Below, piece by piece: positions 24,831 to 33,671 of a DNA stretch of 64,000 nt; the stretch's first letter is position 1; every line of letters starts with the position of its first letter. Below the pieces are notes generated by a model that was not told the DNA's origin, ran no database searches, and saw only the letters and a program-made list of their open reading frames with translations. Position numbers and translations under genes: made by a program. The DNA comes from CAYRXM01 sp964428175. Its GTDB lineage: Bacteria > Chloroflexota > Anaerolineae > JAFGEY01. The stretch lies in the NCBI GenBank assembly GCA_964428175.1, contig CAYRXM010000007.1, positions 1 to 64,000 on the forward strand. Direction: 5' to 3'.

Positions 24831-25880
24831 GTGATAGCATTAACCAATTCTGAACCCAATTGTATCTGCGGCGCTGACATCACACCGGTCTATGCAAAGC
24901 AGCTTGGCCAGGCGATCGGCACGCGGATGGCCGCCGGCCGCATAGTGGTCGGCGGAGATACGCGGTCGAGTACGCCGGCGCTCAAGGAGGCCTTGATCGA
25001 GGGATTGTTGAGCACCGGCTGCGAGGTGTACGATGTGGGCACGCTGCCCACGCCGGTGCTCTCGTTTGCCAAAGACCGCTTTTGGGCCGACGGCACGGTC
25101 ATGGTGACGGCTTCGCACCGGCCGGCGGAGGAAAACGGGTTCAAGATCGTCCTCGGCAAGTTTCCGGCCTCACCCACCGACATTCAGGAGCTGCTCAACG
25201 CAGTGGCAAACGATGGCCCCTTTGCCAGCAGCATCGGCGAACGGTCGCTTCACGACACGCTCGAACCCTATGCCTCTTTTTTGGTTGCGCGCTTTGTGCC
25301 CGCCGACCCGCTGCGCGTGGCCATCGATACCGGCAATGGCGCAATGCGTCGCCTGGCTGCGCCCATCTTGCTGTCGATGGGCTATCAAGTCACCGAGCGC
25401 GAATACGCACTCACCGATGCCCTGATGCCTGATCCTTCATCGGCGGCGCGCATCGAGGCCTTGACCAAGGTCGTTTTGGACAACCGGGCGCACCTGGGCG
25501 TGGCCTTTGATGGCGACGGCGACCGCGTTGTTTTTGTGGGCGATCGGGGACGCGTACTTGGCCCAGACCAGGTGTTGGCCCTGCTCGCCCGCACGCTGCT
25601 GGTCTACCAGCCGGGCAGCCAGGTGATCTATGACGATTGCTATGCGCCTTTTGTCGCTGAAACGGTGCGCCAGTATGGCGGCGTGCCGATCCAGCATTCG
25701 ATTGCCGGGTCAGACCTGAAACGTGCTTTTATGGAGCGGGGGGCGGTTCTGGGCGGGGATCGCTGGGGACATTTCTTTTTCCGCGCCATGGGCGGCGACG
25801 ATCCGCTCTATGCGACACTGGTTTTGCTGCGCCTGGTCGGGCGCACGGAGAATGGACTGGAGTCGCTGCTGGCAAGCTAG
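24831..25880 (+). CDS. Short phosphohexomutase-family protein
   Basis: 349 aa from GTG, chosen because AAAGGA lies 6 bp upstream; a TTG two codons earlier abuts that motif. Domain 1 has VGGDTRSS and the active-site phosphoserine loop TASHRP (TASHNP in most members). Domain 3 has the metal loop FDGDGDR and GGDRWGH, replacing the usual GGExSGH. The protein ends there and lacks the C-terminal phosphate-binding domain of about 90 residues that full-length phosphomannomutases/phosphoglucomutases carry. Altered loops and the missing domain raise doubt about ordinary mutase activity. It is monocistronic, with its own promoter and terminator. Confidence 0.8.
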   Translation: MIALTNSEPNCICGADITPVYAKQLGQAIGTRMAAGRIVVGGDTRSSTPALKEALIEGLLSTGCEVYDVGTLPTPVLSFAKDRFWADGTVMVTASHRPAEENGFKIVLGKFPASPTDIQELLNAVANDGPFASSIGERSLHDTLEPYASFLVARFVPADPLRVAIDTGNGAMRRLAAPILLSMGYQVTEREYALTDALMPDPSSAARIEALTKVVLDNRAHLGVAFDGDGDRVVFVGDRGRVLGPDQVLALLARTLLVYQPGSQVIYDDCYAPFVAETVRQYGGVPIQHSIAGSDLKRAFMERGAVLGGDRWGHFFFRAMGGDDPLYATLVLLRLVGRTENGLESLLAS

Positions 25881-25890
25881 GATAGAAAGA

Positions 25891-25939
25891 AAAAAGCGAT
25901 GCGACCGGGCAATGTCTTGCACCTGACGCATCGCTTTTT
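25891..25939. terminator. Bidirectional terminator
   Basis: Stem AAAAAGCGATGCG with CGCATCGCTTTTT. It serves the mutase gene and the convergent zinc-finger gene. Confidence 0.8.
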
Positions 25940-25968
25940 ATCTCTGCGCGAAAGCAGTTTTGTTTGAA

Positions 25969-26172
25969 CTAGCTTGTCTTATAGCAGCCGCGATGAAAAG
26001 CAATCTGGCGACGCTTGCGCGTGCGGCCGTCTTCAAACTCGACCATCCGGACCATCAACAACTCGCCCTGTTTGATCGGCTGCGCGCACGATGCGCACAC
26101 ATGACCACTGATGCGGGCGCGGTTTGATTCGCGGGTTGCGACGTCAGCACCCATTTTACTTGCACGAGCCAT
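25969..26172 (-). CDS. Small zinc-finger-like protein
   Basis: 67 aa. HVCASC (CxxC) and a later FHRGC (HxxC) are spaced as in a single treble-clef or LIM-like zinc site, between a basic N-terminus and a basic RTRKRRQ segment. Size and charge suggest nucleic-acid or ribosome contact, but no family is recognised. GGAGGAAG precedes the ATG, and a consensus promoter lies upstream at 26236-26264. Confidence 0.7.
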   Translation of the reverse strand: MARASKMGADVATRESNRARISGHVCASCAQPIKQGELLMVRMVEFEDGRTRKRRQIAFHRGCYKTS

Positions 26173-26235
26173 TTCAACTTCCTCCGTCTAGACAGATAAC
26201 CCCGATCGGCTTGATTCATTTAACAGCAAAGAGCA

Positions 26236-26264
26236 ATTTTATCAGTTTTGCCGCATTTTGTCAA
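26236..26264 (-). promoter_or_regulatory. Promoter of the small zinc-finger gene
   Basis: TTGACA (26264-26259), a 17 bp spacer and TAAAAT (26241-26236). Confidence 0.75.
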
Positions 26265-26384
26265 ATGCGGATCGGGACCGGAAGTGTTTGCCGCGTCCTG
26301 GGGTGAGTCTGGCAGGTTGTGCCGGCAGGTCGAGGGCGTTGAGTACAACGCTGTCGAGACTCTGCCGAAACCAAAGGACAGTCG

Positions 26385-27338
26385 ATGAAGCTGGGTTTTG
26401 CAGTCAAAGTGGTGGGCCGGGAGGGCCTCAGATCGAACGACAGCCGGCGCTGGCAGAACCATCCGCACCTGTCGGTGAGCCTGGCCTACCTGCGCGACAT
26501 TTTTCTCTATCTGCGCGAGACCGGGATCAAGATGTATCGTATGTCTTCCGACCTGGCCCCGTATGTGACTCACCCCGAATTTACTCAATTTCACGGCCAG
26601 ATTCAGGACTGCGCCGATGAACTGGCTGCCGTCGGCGAGATGGCCCGCCAGGATGGCCTGCGCCTCTCTTTTCACCCGGCGGCCTTTATTGTGCTCAATG
26701 CCGCCGACGAGGCGATTGCCCAAAAATCGGTCGCCGATTTCGAGGCCCAATCGCGGATGCTCGACTTGATGGGATTGGGGCCGGAAGCGGTGATGGTGAC
26801 GCACGTCGGCGGGGTCTATGGCGACAAGGCCGAGGCGATGCGGCGCTTTGTCGAGCGCTACCGGGCCTTGTCTGAGCCGGTCAAGCGCCGCCTGGTGCTT
26901 GAAAATGACGAGCGCAATTACACTCTGGGTGATACATACGCCATCCACGAGCAGACCGGCATTCGCCTGGTGTTCGACCAACTGCACGAGCAGTGCAACC
27001 CCACGCCCGGTCTGGCGCTGCATGAAGCGCTGCAGCGGGCGCTGCACACCTGGCCTGCCGGGCAGACGCCCAAGGTTCATTACAGCACCACGCGCACGGC
27101 GATGGTCGAAACCGCTGAGGGACGCTCGCAATCGCCGCGTCTGAGCGAGCCGCGGCTGTCTCAGCATGCTGATTTGATCGATCCTTTTGCGTTCGTCGAG
27201 TTTGTGCGCCGGGCTGAAGGGCTGCGCGATTTCGATGTGATGCTGGAGTGCAAGGCCAAGGACATCGCGCTGCTGCGGCTGAGAGTACACTTGGACCAGA
27301 TGGCCGTCGATCTGGTGCGAGCGCGGTGCATCGAGTGA
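26385..27338 (+). CDS. uvsE: UV damage endonuclease UvsE (UVDE)
   Basis: 317 aa TIM-barrel nuclease that nicks DNA 5' to UV photoproducts, starting an alternative excision repair route. The family signatures RRWQNHPHLSVSLAYLRDI, YRMSSDLAPYVTHPEF and RLSFHPAAFIVLN are clear, as are metal ligands in THVGGVYGDK and VLENDE and the late KVHYS segment. Length fits the bacterial family. A weak AAAGGA lies upstream of the ATG. It is a single gene, ending 24 bp from a convergent glycosyltransferase. Confidence 0.92.
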   Translation: MKLGFAVKVVGREGLRSNDSRRWQNHPHLSVSLAYLRDIFLYLRETGIKMYRMSSDLAPYVTHPEFTQFHGQIQDCADELAAVGEMARQDGLRLSFHPAAFIVLNAADEAIAQKSVADFEAQSRMLDLMGLGPEAVMVTHVGGVYGDKAEAMRRFVERYRALSEPVKRRLVLENDERNYTLGDTYAIHEQTGIRLVFDQLHEQCNPTPGLALHEALQRALHTWPAGQTPKVHYSTTRTAMVETAEGRSQSPRLSEPRLSQHADLIDPFAFVEFVRRAEGLRDFDVMLECKAKDIALLRLRVHLDQMAVDLVRARCIE

Positions 27339-27362
27339 ACAAGCAGCGCGATACGCGCCGCG

Positions 27363-28580
27363 CTAGACCTGATAGACGCTTTCTATCAAGGGGACGATGT
27401 TGGCCCAATCGTACTGCCCGGCGAAGGCGAACCCCGCCTCGCCCAACCTCTGGCCGCCGGCCGGATCGTTCAGCAGCGCGACCACCACCCGGGCAAATTG
27501 TGCCGGATCGTCGGCCAGAATGGCCTGCTGTCCGGATGTAAGTGGAAACCCATCACAGCCCATCGTTGTCGAGACGATGGGTTTTTTCATGGCCATTGCC
27601 TCCAGCACTTTGAGCCGCGTGCCGCCGCCGCTTTGCAGGGGGATTACATAGACGGCGGCGCTGGCAAAGTAGGGCCGGGTGTCTGGTACGCTGCCGGTGA
27701 TGACGATGCCCGGCCGCGCCTTGAGCGCATCGAGCCGGCGGTGCGGGCGGTGCCCGACGACGTAAAACTGCGCGTCGGGCACCCGAGCGCGGATGCGCTC
27801 AAACACCCGGTCGGCAAACCACAGCACAGCATCGACATTGGGCCTGAAATCCATCGTCCCGGTAAAGAGCAGGCTGTGCGGCGGCAAGATGGGCGTCCCA
27901 GGTTGGAACGAGGTGTAGGCGGCCACATCGACGCCGTTGGGCACCACGGTCACGTCGAGGTCGGGCGCCAGGCGGCGCAGCGCGGCGGCGTCTTGATCGG
28001 AGACCGCTGTCACCGCATCGACGCTGCGGCAGGCCCAGGCCTCGTATCGCGCAAGTTTTTTCCACTGGATCAAGGAATAGAGCGCCCCCGGCCACCGCCG
28101 GGGCGTGCCCATGTCGGATTCGAAAACGCGCTTTTGCAGCACATATTCGGCATTGTGATCGTCGAATGCCAGCAGCGGGCGCGGCGATTGGCCTTTTAGT
28201 TGATCGAGAACCAGCGGCAGGTAGGGGATCATTTCGATGCCTTCAAAGGCGATCACATCAAAGCGGGGGGGGGCGAGTACCCGGCGCAGTTGGGCGGTCA
28301 TCTCGGTCGATGCCAGTCGATAGGCCATGTCGGGGCGGGGCGAGGTCAGGGTGGTCCACACGCGCTGGCGGAGTGAGCGCGCCGGCTGCGGCACGGCGGT
28401 GATGCTGGCGCAGCACGCTTGCAGCGGTTCGACCTCTTCCAGCGTGCGGCCGGGCGGCACAAAGCAGCACAGGTGAATCTCGTGGCGGCGGGAGAGGTGG
28501 GCAATGAGGTTGAAATTGCGCAGCGTCGTGCCCTGCTGCGGCGGGTAGGGCAGTTGCGGGACGAGCATCAGCAGGCGCAC
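27363..28580 (-). CDS. Glycosyltransferase family 4, sugar-PEP type
   Basis: 405 aa GT-B enzyme. The N-terminal LMLVPQLPYPPQQGTTLRNF resembles transferases associated with exopolysaccharide systems. The donor domain contains FTGTMDFRPNVDAVLWF and VIPLQSGGGTRLKVLEAMA. The start is GTG. It lies 6 bp behind another family 4 transferase, in one operon for an exported glycan. Confidence 0.88.
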   Translation of the reverse strand: MRLLMLVPQLPYPPQQGTTLRNFNLIAHLSRRHEIHLCCFVPPGRTLEEVEPLQACCASITAVPQPARSLRQRVWTTLTSPRPDMAYRLASTEMTAQLRRVLAPPRFDVIAFEGIEMIPYLPLVLDQLKGQSPRPLLAFDDHNAEYVLQKRVFESDMGTPRRWPGALYSLIQWKKLARYEAWACRSVDAVTAVSDQDAAALRRLAPDLDVTVVPNGVDVAAYTSFQPGTPILPPHSLLFTGTMDFRPNVDAVLWFADRVFERIRARVPDAQFYVVGHRPHRRLDALKARPGIVITGSVPDTRPYFASAAVYVIPLQSGGGTRLKVLEAMAMKKPIVSTTMGCDGFPLTSGQQAILADDPAQFARVVVALLNDPAGGQRLGEAGFAFAGQYDWANIVPLIESVYQV

Positions 28581-28586
28581 CGGCGC

Positions 28587-29702
28587 TTACCTCGCTTTGA
28601 CCAGTTTTTGGTATACCTCGATGGTTTCCTGAGCGGCGCGATCCCACGAAAAGCATTTGGCGCGTTTACGCCCTTTGGCCACCATGTCGGCGTGCAGGTC
28701 GGCCTCGCTGAGCAGCCGGTTCATCGCCACGGCAAACCCCTCTGCATCTTCCGGGGCGACGCGCAGTGCAGCATCGCCGACGATTTCCGGCATCGCCGAC
28801 GTATCGGACACGATGACCGGAATGCCGCAGGCCATCGCTTCCAGCGGGGGCAGGCCGAACCCCTCGTAGAACGAGGGCAAGACCAGCATGTGCGCGGCAT
28901 TGTAGAGCAGAGGCAGGTCGGCGGTGGGCACGCGGCCCAAAAAGTTGACCCGGTTTTGCAGGCCCAGCTCGTCGACCAGCTTGTAAACGTCTTCGCAAAG
29001 CCAGCCTTGCTTGCCGGCGATGACCAGATGCGCTTCGGACTTGTAATTGGTGCGCAGCATGTCGAAGGCACGGACGAGCGTTTTCAGGTTTTTGCGCGGC
29101 TCGACGGTGCCCACAAAGAGGATGTATGGTTCGGGCAGGCGGTGCTTGCTGCGGATGCTGTCCAGCGCGTCCTGATCGTGAACCGGGAAATAGATCGGCT
29201 CGGCGGCCTCATAGATCACCGTGATCTTTTTTGGGGGTGTGCCGGTCAGGCGCACCAAGTCGTTCTTGGTGGCCTCGGAAACGGCAATGATGTGGTCGGC
29301 GCGGCGCACGGCCTGATCGATCAGCCCGTAATACTTGGCGCTGTCGCGGGTCAAAAAGTGAGGATAGAGCAAAAAAGCCAGGTCATGGACGGTGATCACG
29401 CTGGGGCGGCGATTGTAGAATGGCGGAATAAAGTCGGTCCAGTGGATCAGGTCGATGTTGCGTTGGGCCAGCAGTTCCAGGCTGAGCAGGTACTGCTCCA
29501 ACGGATGATGGGCCGGCGTCCACAGGTTGACGCGCCGCAGATTGTCTTGCGAGGCAATGATGCGCTGATCGGCCCGTCGCTGAAAGACGGTATAGGCATT
29601 TTCATGATCGATAGCCGCAAGGGCGCGGATCAGATTGAGTGTATACTGGGTGATCCCGCCCTGGAAGGAAAAGCTCAGACGAGCGTCTATGGCAATGCGC
29701 AT
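28587..29702 (-). CDS. Glycosyltransferase family 4
   Basis: 371 aa. GGITQYTLNLIRAL is at the N-terminus. LFVGTVEPRKNLKTLVRAF and SFYEGFGLPPLEAMACGIPV form the donor site. It resembles mannosyl/rhamnosyltransferases of surface polysaccharide loci and the enzyme at 20490-21653. GGGAGAG precedes the ATG, and a strong promoter lies 140 bp upstream. Confidence 0.9.
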   Translation of the reverse strand: MRIAIDARLSFSFQGGITQYTLNLIRALAAIDHENAYTVFQRRADQRIIASQDNLRRVNLWTPAHHPLEQYLLSLELLAQRNIDLIHWTDFIPPFYNRRPSVITVHDLAFLLYPHFLTRDSAKYYGLIDQAVRRADHIIAVSEATKNDLVRLTGTPPKKITVIYEAAEPIYFPVHDQDALDSIRSKHRLPEPYILFVGTVEPRKNLKTLVRAFDMLRTNYKSEAHLVIAGKQGWLCEDVYKLVDELGLQNRVNFLGRVPTADLPLLYNAAHMLVLPSFYEGFGLPPLEAMACGIPVIVSDTSAMPEIVGDAALRVAPEDAEGFAVAMNRLLSEADLHADMVAKGRKRAKCFSWDRAAQETIEVYQKLVKAR

Positions 29703-29841
29703 AACCAGAATTCTCTCCCGTATGGATTGGGGTCAACACGATAGATGAAATAAACGGTGTTTGGATGGATGGATTCGACCCCTCGTATGGTCTGCGGTGC
29801 TTTCCGCGTTCCCCCATCATTGGAGGAGAGAACAAGGATAT

Positions 29842-29869
29842 ATTATAACCGCTCTACAGCCTTTGTCAA
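29842..29869 (-). promoter_or_regulatory. Promoter of the two-gene glycosyltransferase unit
   Basis: TTGACA (29869-29864), a 16 bp spacer and TATAAT (29847-29842). A leader of about 130 nt follows, in which I recognise no structure. Confidence 0.8.
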
Positions 29870-29878
29870 ATTGCTTTT

Positions 29879-30448
29879 TCAGTGGCGTTGTCGATAGAGC
29901 GCCCGGTCGACGGCCTGGGCCATTTTCGATGCATCCAGGCCGGCGTCCAAAAAAGCGCCAATCTCTGATGCGCATTGCAGCGGCGCTTTGAGCACCGTAT
30001 TATAGCTCACATAGAGCACGTCGATGTTGCGCTGCTGCGCGAGCCAGTGCTGTATGGTCTTGAGATGCTTTTCGAATGCCGCGGCCATGTTTTCGTCGCT
30101 GACCTTGTCTGCCGGCTCGCCGCGGCGAATAAGCATCTGCTTTTGCGAATCGAGGATTTCTTGCATATCGCGGCGCATAAAGACGACCTTGTACGTGTAC
30201 GTTGCCGGCAGCCGGGTCAGCAGCGCCGAGATGACCTTGATCGCCTTGCCTTGTGCGTCTGGCAGCCAGGCTTGATCGTGCTCGATCTGCTTGACGCGCT
30301 CGAATTCGTAATAGCCTTTGGGATTGTCTTCGTCGGCCCGGCGAACCTGGTCGGTCAGCAGGGGCATGCCGCCGGCCTGGAGCATTTTCATCATCATCGA
30401 CGTGCCGGAGCGGGGCAGGCCCGAAACAATGGTAATGGGTTGGGTCAT
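29879..30448 (-). CDS. Sulfotransferase-family protein
   Basis: 189 aa. The N-terminal ITIVSGLPRSGTSMMMKML is the 5'-PSB loop that binds the 5'-phosphosulfate of PAPS. KVVFMRRDMQEILDSQ corresponds to the 3'-phosphate-binding region. It is shorter than typical sulfotransferases (about 250-300 aa), so it may be a minimal PAPS-dependent or nucleotide-binding member. The ATG overlaps the CCA-enzyme stop (ATGA), so translation is coupled to a tRNA-maturation gene, an odd pairing. It might sulfate glycans made by the neighbouring transferases. Confidence 0.8.
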   Translation of the reverse strand: MTQPITIVSGLPRSGTSMMMKMLQAGGMPLLTDQVRRADEDNPKGYYEFERVKQIEHDQAWLPDAQGKAIKVISALLTRLPATYTYKVVFMRRDMQEILDSQKQMLIRRGEPADKVSDENMAAAFEKHLKTIQHWLAQQRNIDVLYVSYNTVLKAPLQCASEIGAFLDAGLDASKMAQAVDRALYRQRH

Positions 30449-32025
30449 GGTTCGTCTTTCTGGGTTTGGCGCTGCGCCTGGATATAGGCCAGGGCCTGTT
30501 CGCGGGTGCTCACCTTGCCGGCAGCCTGTTCTTCGTGCAGCGCAGACAGCAGTGCGCCCATGTGCGGCCCCGGCTCGATGCCCAGGGCGATCAAGTCGCC
30601 GCCGTTGAGCAGCGGGAGCGGGGCGATTACGTCCCGGTAGCGCACGTAATAAGCCTCGATCAGTCTGGCCGCAGTCGTCGTCCAGCGTCGCCATTGCGCG
30701 CCGGTTGATCGATTTCGGGGTTGTGCGTGTTTGCAGGCCAGCGCGATCAGCGCCGCGTCAGCGCCATGTGCCTTGCTTTTCCGGTAAAAACGGTATACGT
30801 CGCGGCGACTCAGCCTGGATTGGGCCGCCAGCGCGGGCAGTTCGGCGTGGGCGGCGATGGCCGCGCGCAGCAGATCGATCTCGTGGTTGCTGCACCGCCA
30901 GCGGCGGGCCAGGCCGGCGGCGACCCTGGCGGCCCGTTCTGCGTCGGGATCGAGTCGGTGCAGCAGCGCGGCGCATTTGAGCAGCGCCAGGTGGCTGCGC
31001 TCGTCGCAGAGCGTGGTTTCGTATCGCTCGGTCAGGTGGGGGGCAAACGTTCGCAGCGACGCCAGCGGATCGGATGGTTTGCCGGGCTGCGCCAGCAAAG
31101 CCAGGATGCGTTCCAGCGCCTCGACGGTATTTGTGGCGTGCGCCAGGCCCTGTCGTGCCGGGCCATCGACGGCGAAATGGGGGACGATGGCCCCCAGCAA
31201 GCCCAGCTCGTCGAGACGGCGGATGGCCTGCGCCGCCTCGGGCAGGGCCAGGATTTTGAACCACTCGTCGCGGATGCGCTCCGCCGAGACCTTGCTCAGC
31301 CCGGACGCGGCCATGCGCAGCGCGCGCTCCGTGTCGAGGTGCAGCGCGCAGTCGAATTGGGCGCACATGCGCACCGCGCGCAGGGTGCGCAGCGGGTCGT
31401 GGTCGAAACTCGCCGGGGATGCCGCACGCAGGACGCCTTGCTCCAGGTCGGCCTGGCCGCCGAGCGGGTCGATCAGCTGCCAGCCGCCGTCGCCGGTTCG
31501 CGCTGCGGCGATGGCATTGATGGTAAAGTCGCGGTCGTGCAGGTCGGCGAGCAGGTCGGGGCCGCGCAAGGCGGCGATGTCAACGTACAGACCACCCTCG
31601 CGGAAAATCACCCGCCCGGTTTTGCGCTCGTGATCGATGGGCACATAGGCGGCGTGCAGCGCGTTGGCAACCCGTCGCGCAACGGCCAACCCGTCGCCAT
31701 CGACGACGAAATCCAGGTCGTGCGTCGAGCGGCCCAGCAGCAGGTCGCGCACGCTGCCGCCGACCAGCCAGATTTCGACCTGCTGCGCCTGGGCCAGGTC
31801 GAAAACGTGGGTGATCAGTGGGATTGGGGCCGTCGCCCGGGCAATCTGCATCTCGGCAGAGACGAAAAACACTTCCGGCGCTTCCTTGGGCCGGTTGTGC
31901 AGCGCCAGTTGCCGCGCTTCGTCCGCGCTCTGCCCTACGCCGACCACCCGCCCGCGCACGACGGCGACCCAGCGGCCCACGTAAGCGGCCAGATTGAGGG
32001 AGGAATTGGGTTGAGAATCGATCAT
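30445..32025 (-). CDS. CCA-adding tRNA nucleotidyltransferase / poly(A) polymerase family, with N-terminal DUF5678-like domain
   Basis: 526 aa. Residues about 14-65 (YVGRWVAVVRGRVVGVG) match a DUF5678-like module. The class II nucleotidyltransferase head follows, with LVGGSVRDLLLGR and DLDFVVDGD supplying the metal-binding aspartates, then RDFTINAIA and the neck with DPLRTLRAVRM. A C-terminal HD-like helical body follows. It adds or repairs tRNA 3'-CCA, or polyadenylates RNA; CCA versus poly(A) activity cannot be decided here. The DUF5678-like module at the N-terminus is the odd part. Confidence 0.88.
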   Translation of the reverse strand: MIDSQPNSSLNLAAYVGRWVAVVRGRVVGVGQSADEARQLALHNRPKEAPEVFFVSAEMQIARATAPIPLITHVFDLAQAQQVEIWLVGGSVRDLLLGRSTHDLDFVVDGDGLAVARRVANALHAAYVPIDHERKTGRVIFREGGLYVDIAALRGPDLLADLHDRDFTINAIAAARTGDGGWQLIDPLGGQADLEQGVLRAASPASFDHDPLRTLRAVRMCAQFDCALHLDTERALRMAASGLSKVSAERIRDEWFKILALPEAAQAIRRLDELGLLGAIVPHFAVDGPARQGLAHATNTVEALERILALLAQPGKPSDPLASLRTFAPHLTERYETTLCDERSHLALLKCAALLHRLDPDAERAARVAAGLARRWRCSNHEIDLLRAAIAAHAELPALAAQSRLSRRDVYRFYRKSKAHGADAALIALACKHAQPRNRSTGAQWRRWTTTAARLIEAYYVRYRDVIAPLPLLNGGDLIALGIEPGPHMGALLSALHEEQAAGKVSTREQALAYIQAQRQTQKDEP

Positions 32026-32072
32026 TTTCCCATCTCTCTTGCCGAATTCGTCCGATGCCTTGATTGTACCAC

Positions 32073-32086
32073 ATTCCGGCCGGAAT
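32073..32086. promoter_or_regulatory. 14 bp palindrome between divergent genes
   Basis: ATTCCGGCCGGAAT is a perfect inverted repeat lying just upstream of the minus-strand TACAAT (-10 of the CCA gene) and 13 bp from the restriction-modification promoter. It is an operator candidate. Confidence 0.4.
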
Positions 32087-32098
32087 CGAAATTTGCAG

Positions 32099-32127
32099 TT
32101 GCCTTGTTGCTTTTTTGCGGGTACAAT
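32099..32127 (+). promoter_or_regulatory. Promoter of the restriction-modification pair
   Basis: TTGCCT (32099-32104), a 17 bp spacer and TACAAT (32122-32127). Confidence 0.5.
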
Positions 32128-32210
32128 ATCTGAAATGGGTAGATGTTCAGTCTGGAACGACCTGATCTGTATTTCCTGGCTGAACAGGTACTTTTTGGGA
32201 GAATCGCATC

Positions 32211-33653
32211 ATGTATATGCATCCTGTTGAATCTGTAATCGTTGATGATCAACAAAAGAGTCAGCTTTATCTTGAACAATTGGTCAATCTCCTGACTCAA
32301 GATTTGGACTTTCATGGTCAGGATAGTAGCTATGCGTCACACAACTTTCATGCTTTTCCTGCCAAGTTTCCACCACAATTGCCTCGCAGATTTATTCAAG
32401 TGTTGACATCTCCAGGAGATGCTGTGCTTGACCCAATGATGGGATCGGGTACAACATGTCTCGAATCTTTTTTGTTGGGGCGGCGTGGTATCGGGTTTGA
32501 CATTGATCCGCTTGCTTTGCTTCTTGCCAGGGTCAAAGTAACGCCATTGGCTGTGCATCAAGTGGCTCTGGTCTCCCATCAGGTTGTTGAACGAGCAAAA
32601 CGGGCTGTTGCGGAGCGTCGCGATGAATTGCAAGGGGAATTGGCCATACGTTGGGATGTCAAAACCCGCGATTTTGTTGATTACTGGTTTGCACCCCAGA
32701 CCCAAATTGAGTTACTTGCATTACTTGAAGAGATCGAGCAAATAACGGAACAAAAAATCCGAGATTTTTTCCAGTTGGCAGTTTCAGCAACTATTATCAC
32801 AAAATCGGGCGGGGTTTCGTTGGCCTTCGACCTGGCTCACACAAGACCGCATCGCGCTAAATTGATTTTTGATCAGGACGGCCAAGTAATTATGAGCAGT
32901 GGTCAGGTCGATCAGGCGTCTCGTCGTGCTAAATTTCTGACCAAAAAATTGCGTTCGACTTTTGACGATTTTGAGCGTCGTGTTGAGCAGAATTTGCAAG
33001 GATTACCTCAGATTGACCGCCTTCAACCTCCTCTAGCAGGTCTGTCTGAACCAGAGCCAGAATATGTTTTGCCACATATTGCACCGGGAGATGCGCAAAA
33101 CTTGTCACTGGATGATGATTCGATAGATTTGATTGTCACTTCACCTCCTTATGCTTCCAATGCGATCGATTATATGCGTGCGCACAAATTCTCTTTGGTT
33201 TGGCTTGGATATCCGGTTGACGATTTAGGGGCAAAGCGTGGGGATTATATTGGTGGTGAATCGACCTCCCAGTTTGACTTTGAAAACTTGCCTAATCATA
33301 CGACGGCTGTTGTTGCCGAAATTGCCATGCGTGACAAGAAAAAAGGATGTGTGTTGCATCGCTATTATTCCGAGATGACGCGCGTACTTGGGGAGATGTT
33401 TCGCGTTCTCAAGCCAGGAAAAGCGGCTATTGTAGTCGTGGGAAACTCGGTGATGCGTGGAATTGATACCGAAACCGATGCTTGTCTTGCCGAAATTGGT
33501 CGGACTATAGGTTTTCAGGTTCCCAAGATCGGTATACGTAATCTGGATCGAAATCGTCGAATGATGCCGGCTGGCATCAATCCCAATCTAGATTCCCAAA
33601 TCCAGCAGCGGATGCACCAAGAGTACGTCATTGGCTTTTTCAAACCGTTTTGA
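32211..33653 (+). CDS. Site-specific DNA methyltransferase (N4-cytosine/N6-adenine type)
   Basis: 480 aa. The SAM-binding loop DPMMGSGTT (from Asp74) comes first and the catalytic TSPPY (310-314) far later, an order found in amino-methyltransferases with an internal target-recognition region. SPPY favours N4-cytosine over N6-adenine (family knowledge). GGGAGAA precedes the ATG. It is followed 18 bp later by an NgoMIV-like endonuclease, so it should protect the same site, probably GCCGGC. The gene is clearly richer in A/T and in rare codons than its neighbours, pointing to horizontal transfer with its partner. Confidence 0.88.
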   Translation: MYMHPVESVIVDDQQKSQLYLEQLVNLLTQDLDFHGQDSSYASHNFHAFPAKFPPQLPRRFIQVLTSPGDAVLDPMMGSGTTCLESFLLGRRGIGFDIDPLALLLARVKVTPLAVHQVALVSHQVVERAKRAVAERRDELQGELAIRWDVKTRDFVDYWFAPQTQIELLALLEEIEQITEQKIRDFFQLAVSATIITKSGGVSLAFDLAHTRPHRAKLIFDQDGQVIMSSGQVDQASRRAKFLTKKLRSTFDDFERRVEQNLQGLPQIDRLQPPLAGLSEPEPEYVLPHIAPGDAQNLSLDDDSIDLIVTSPPYASNAIDYMRAHKFSLVWLGYPVDDLGAKRGDYIGGESTSQFDFENLPNHTTAVVAEIAMRDKKKGCVLHRYYSEMTRVLGEMFRVLKPGKAAIVVVGNSVMRGIDTETDACLAEIGRTIGFQVPKIGIRNLDRNRRMMPAGINPNLDSQIQQRMHQEYVIGFFKPF

Positions 33654-33671
33654 TGGCTCGATGGAGGTCTG

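Noticed and set aside
29705..29815. tRNA-Ser-like fragment (GGAAA loop and GGTCGAATCC) on the minus strand
   Set aside because: No 5' acceptor arm or D-arm pairs with it. It is at most a relic, and the similarity is too short to trust.
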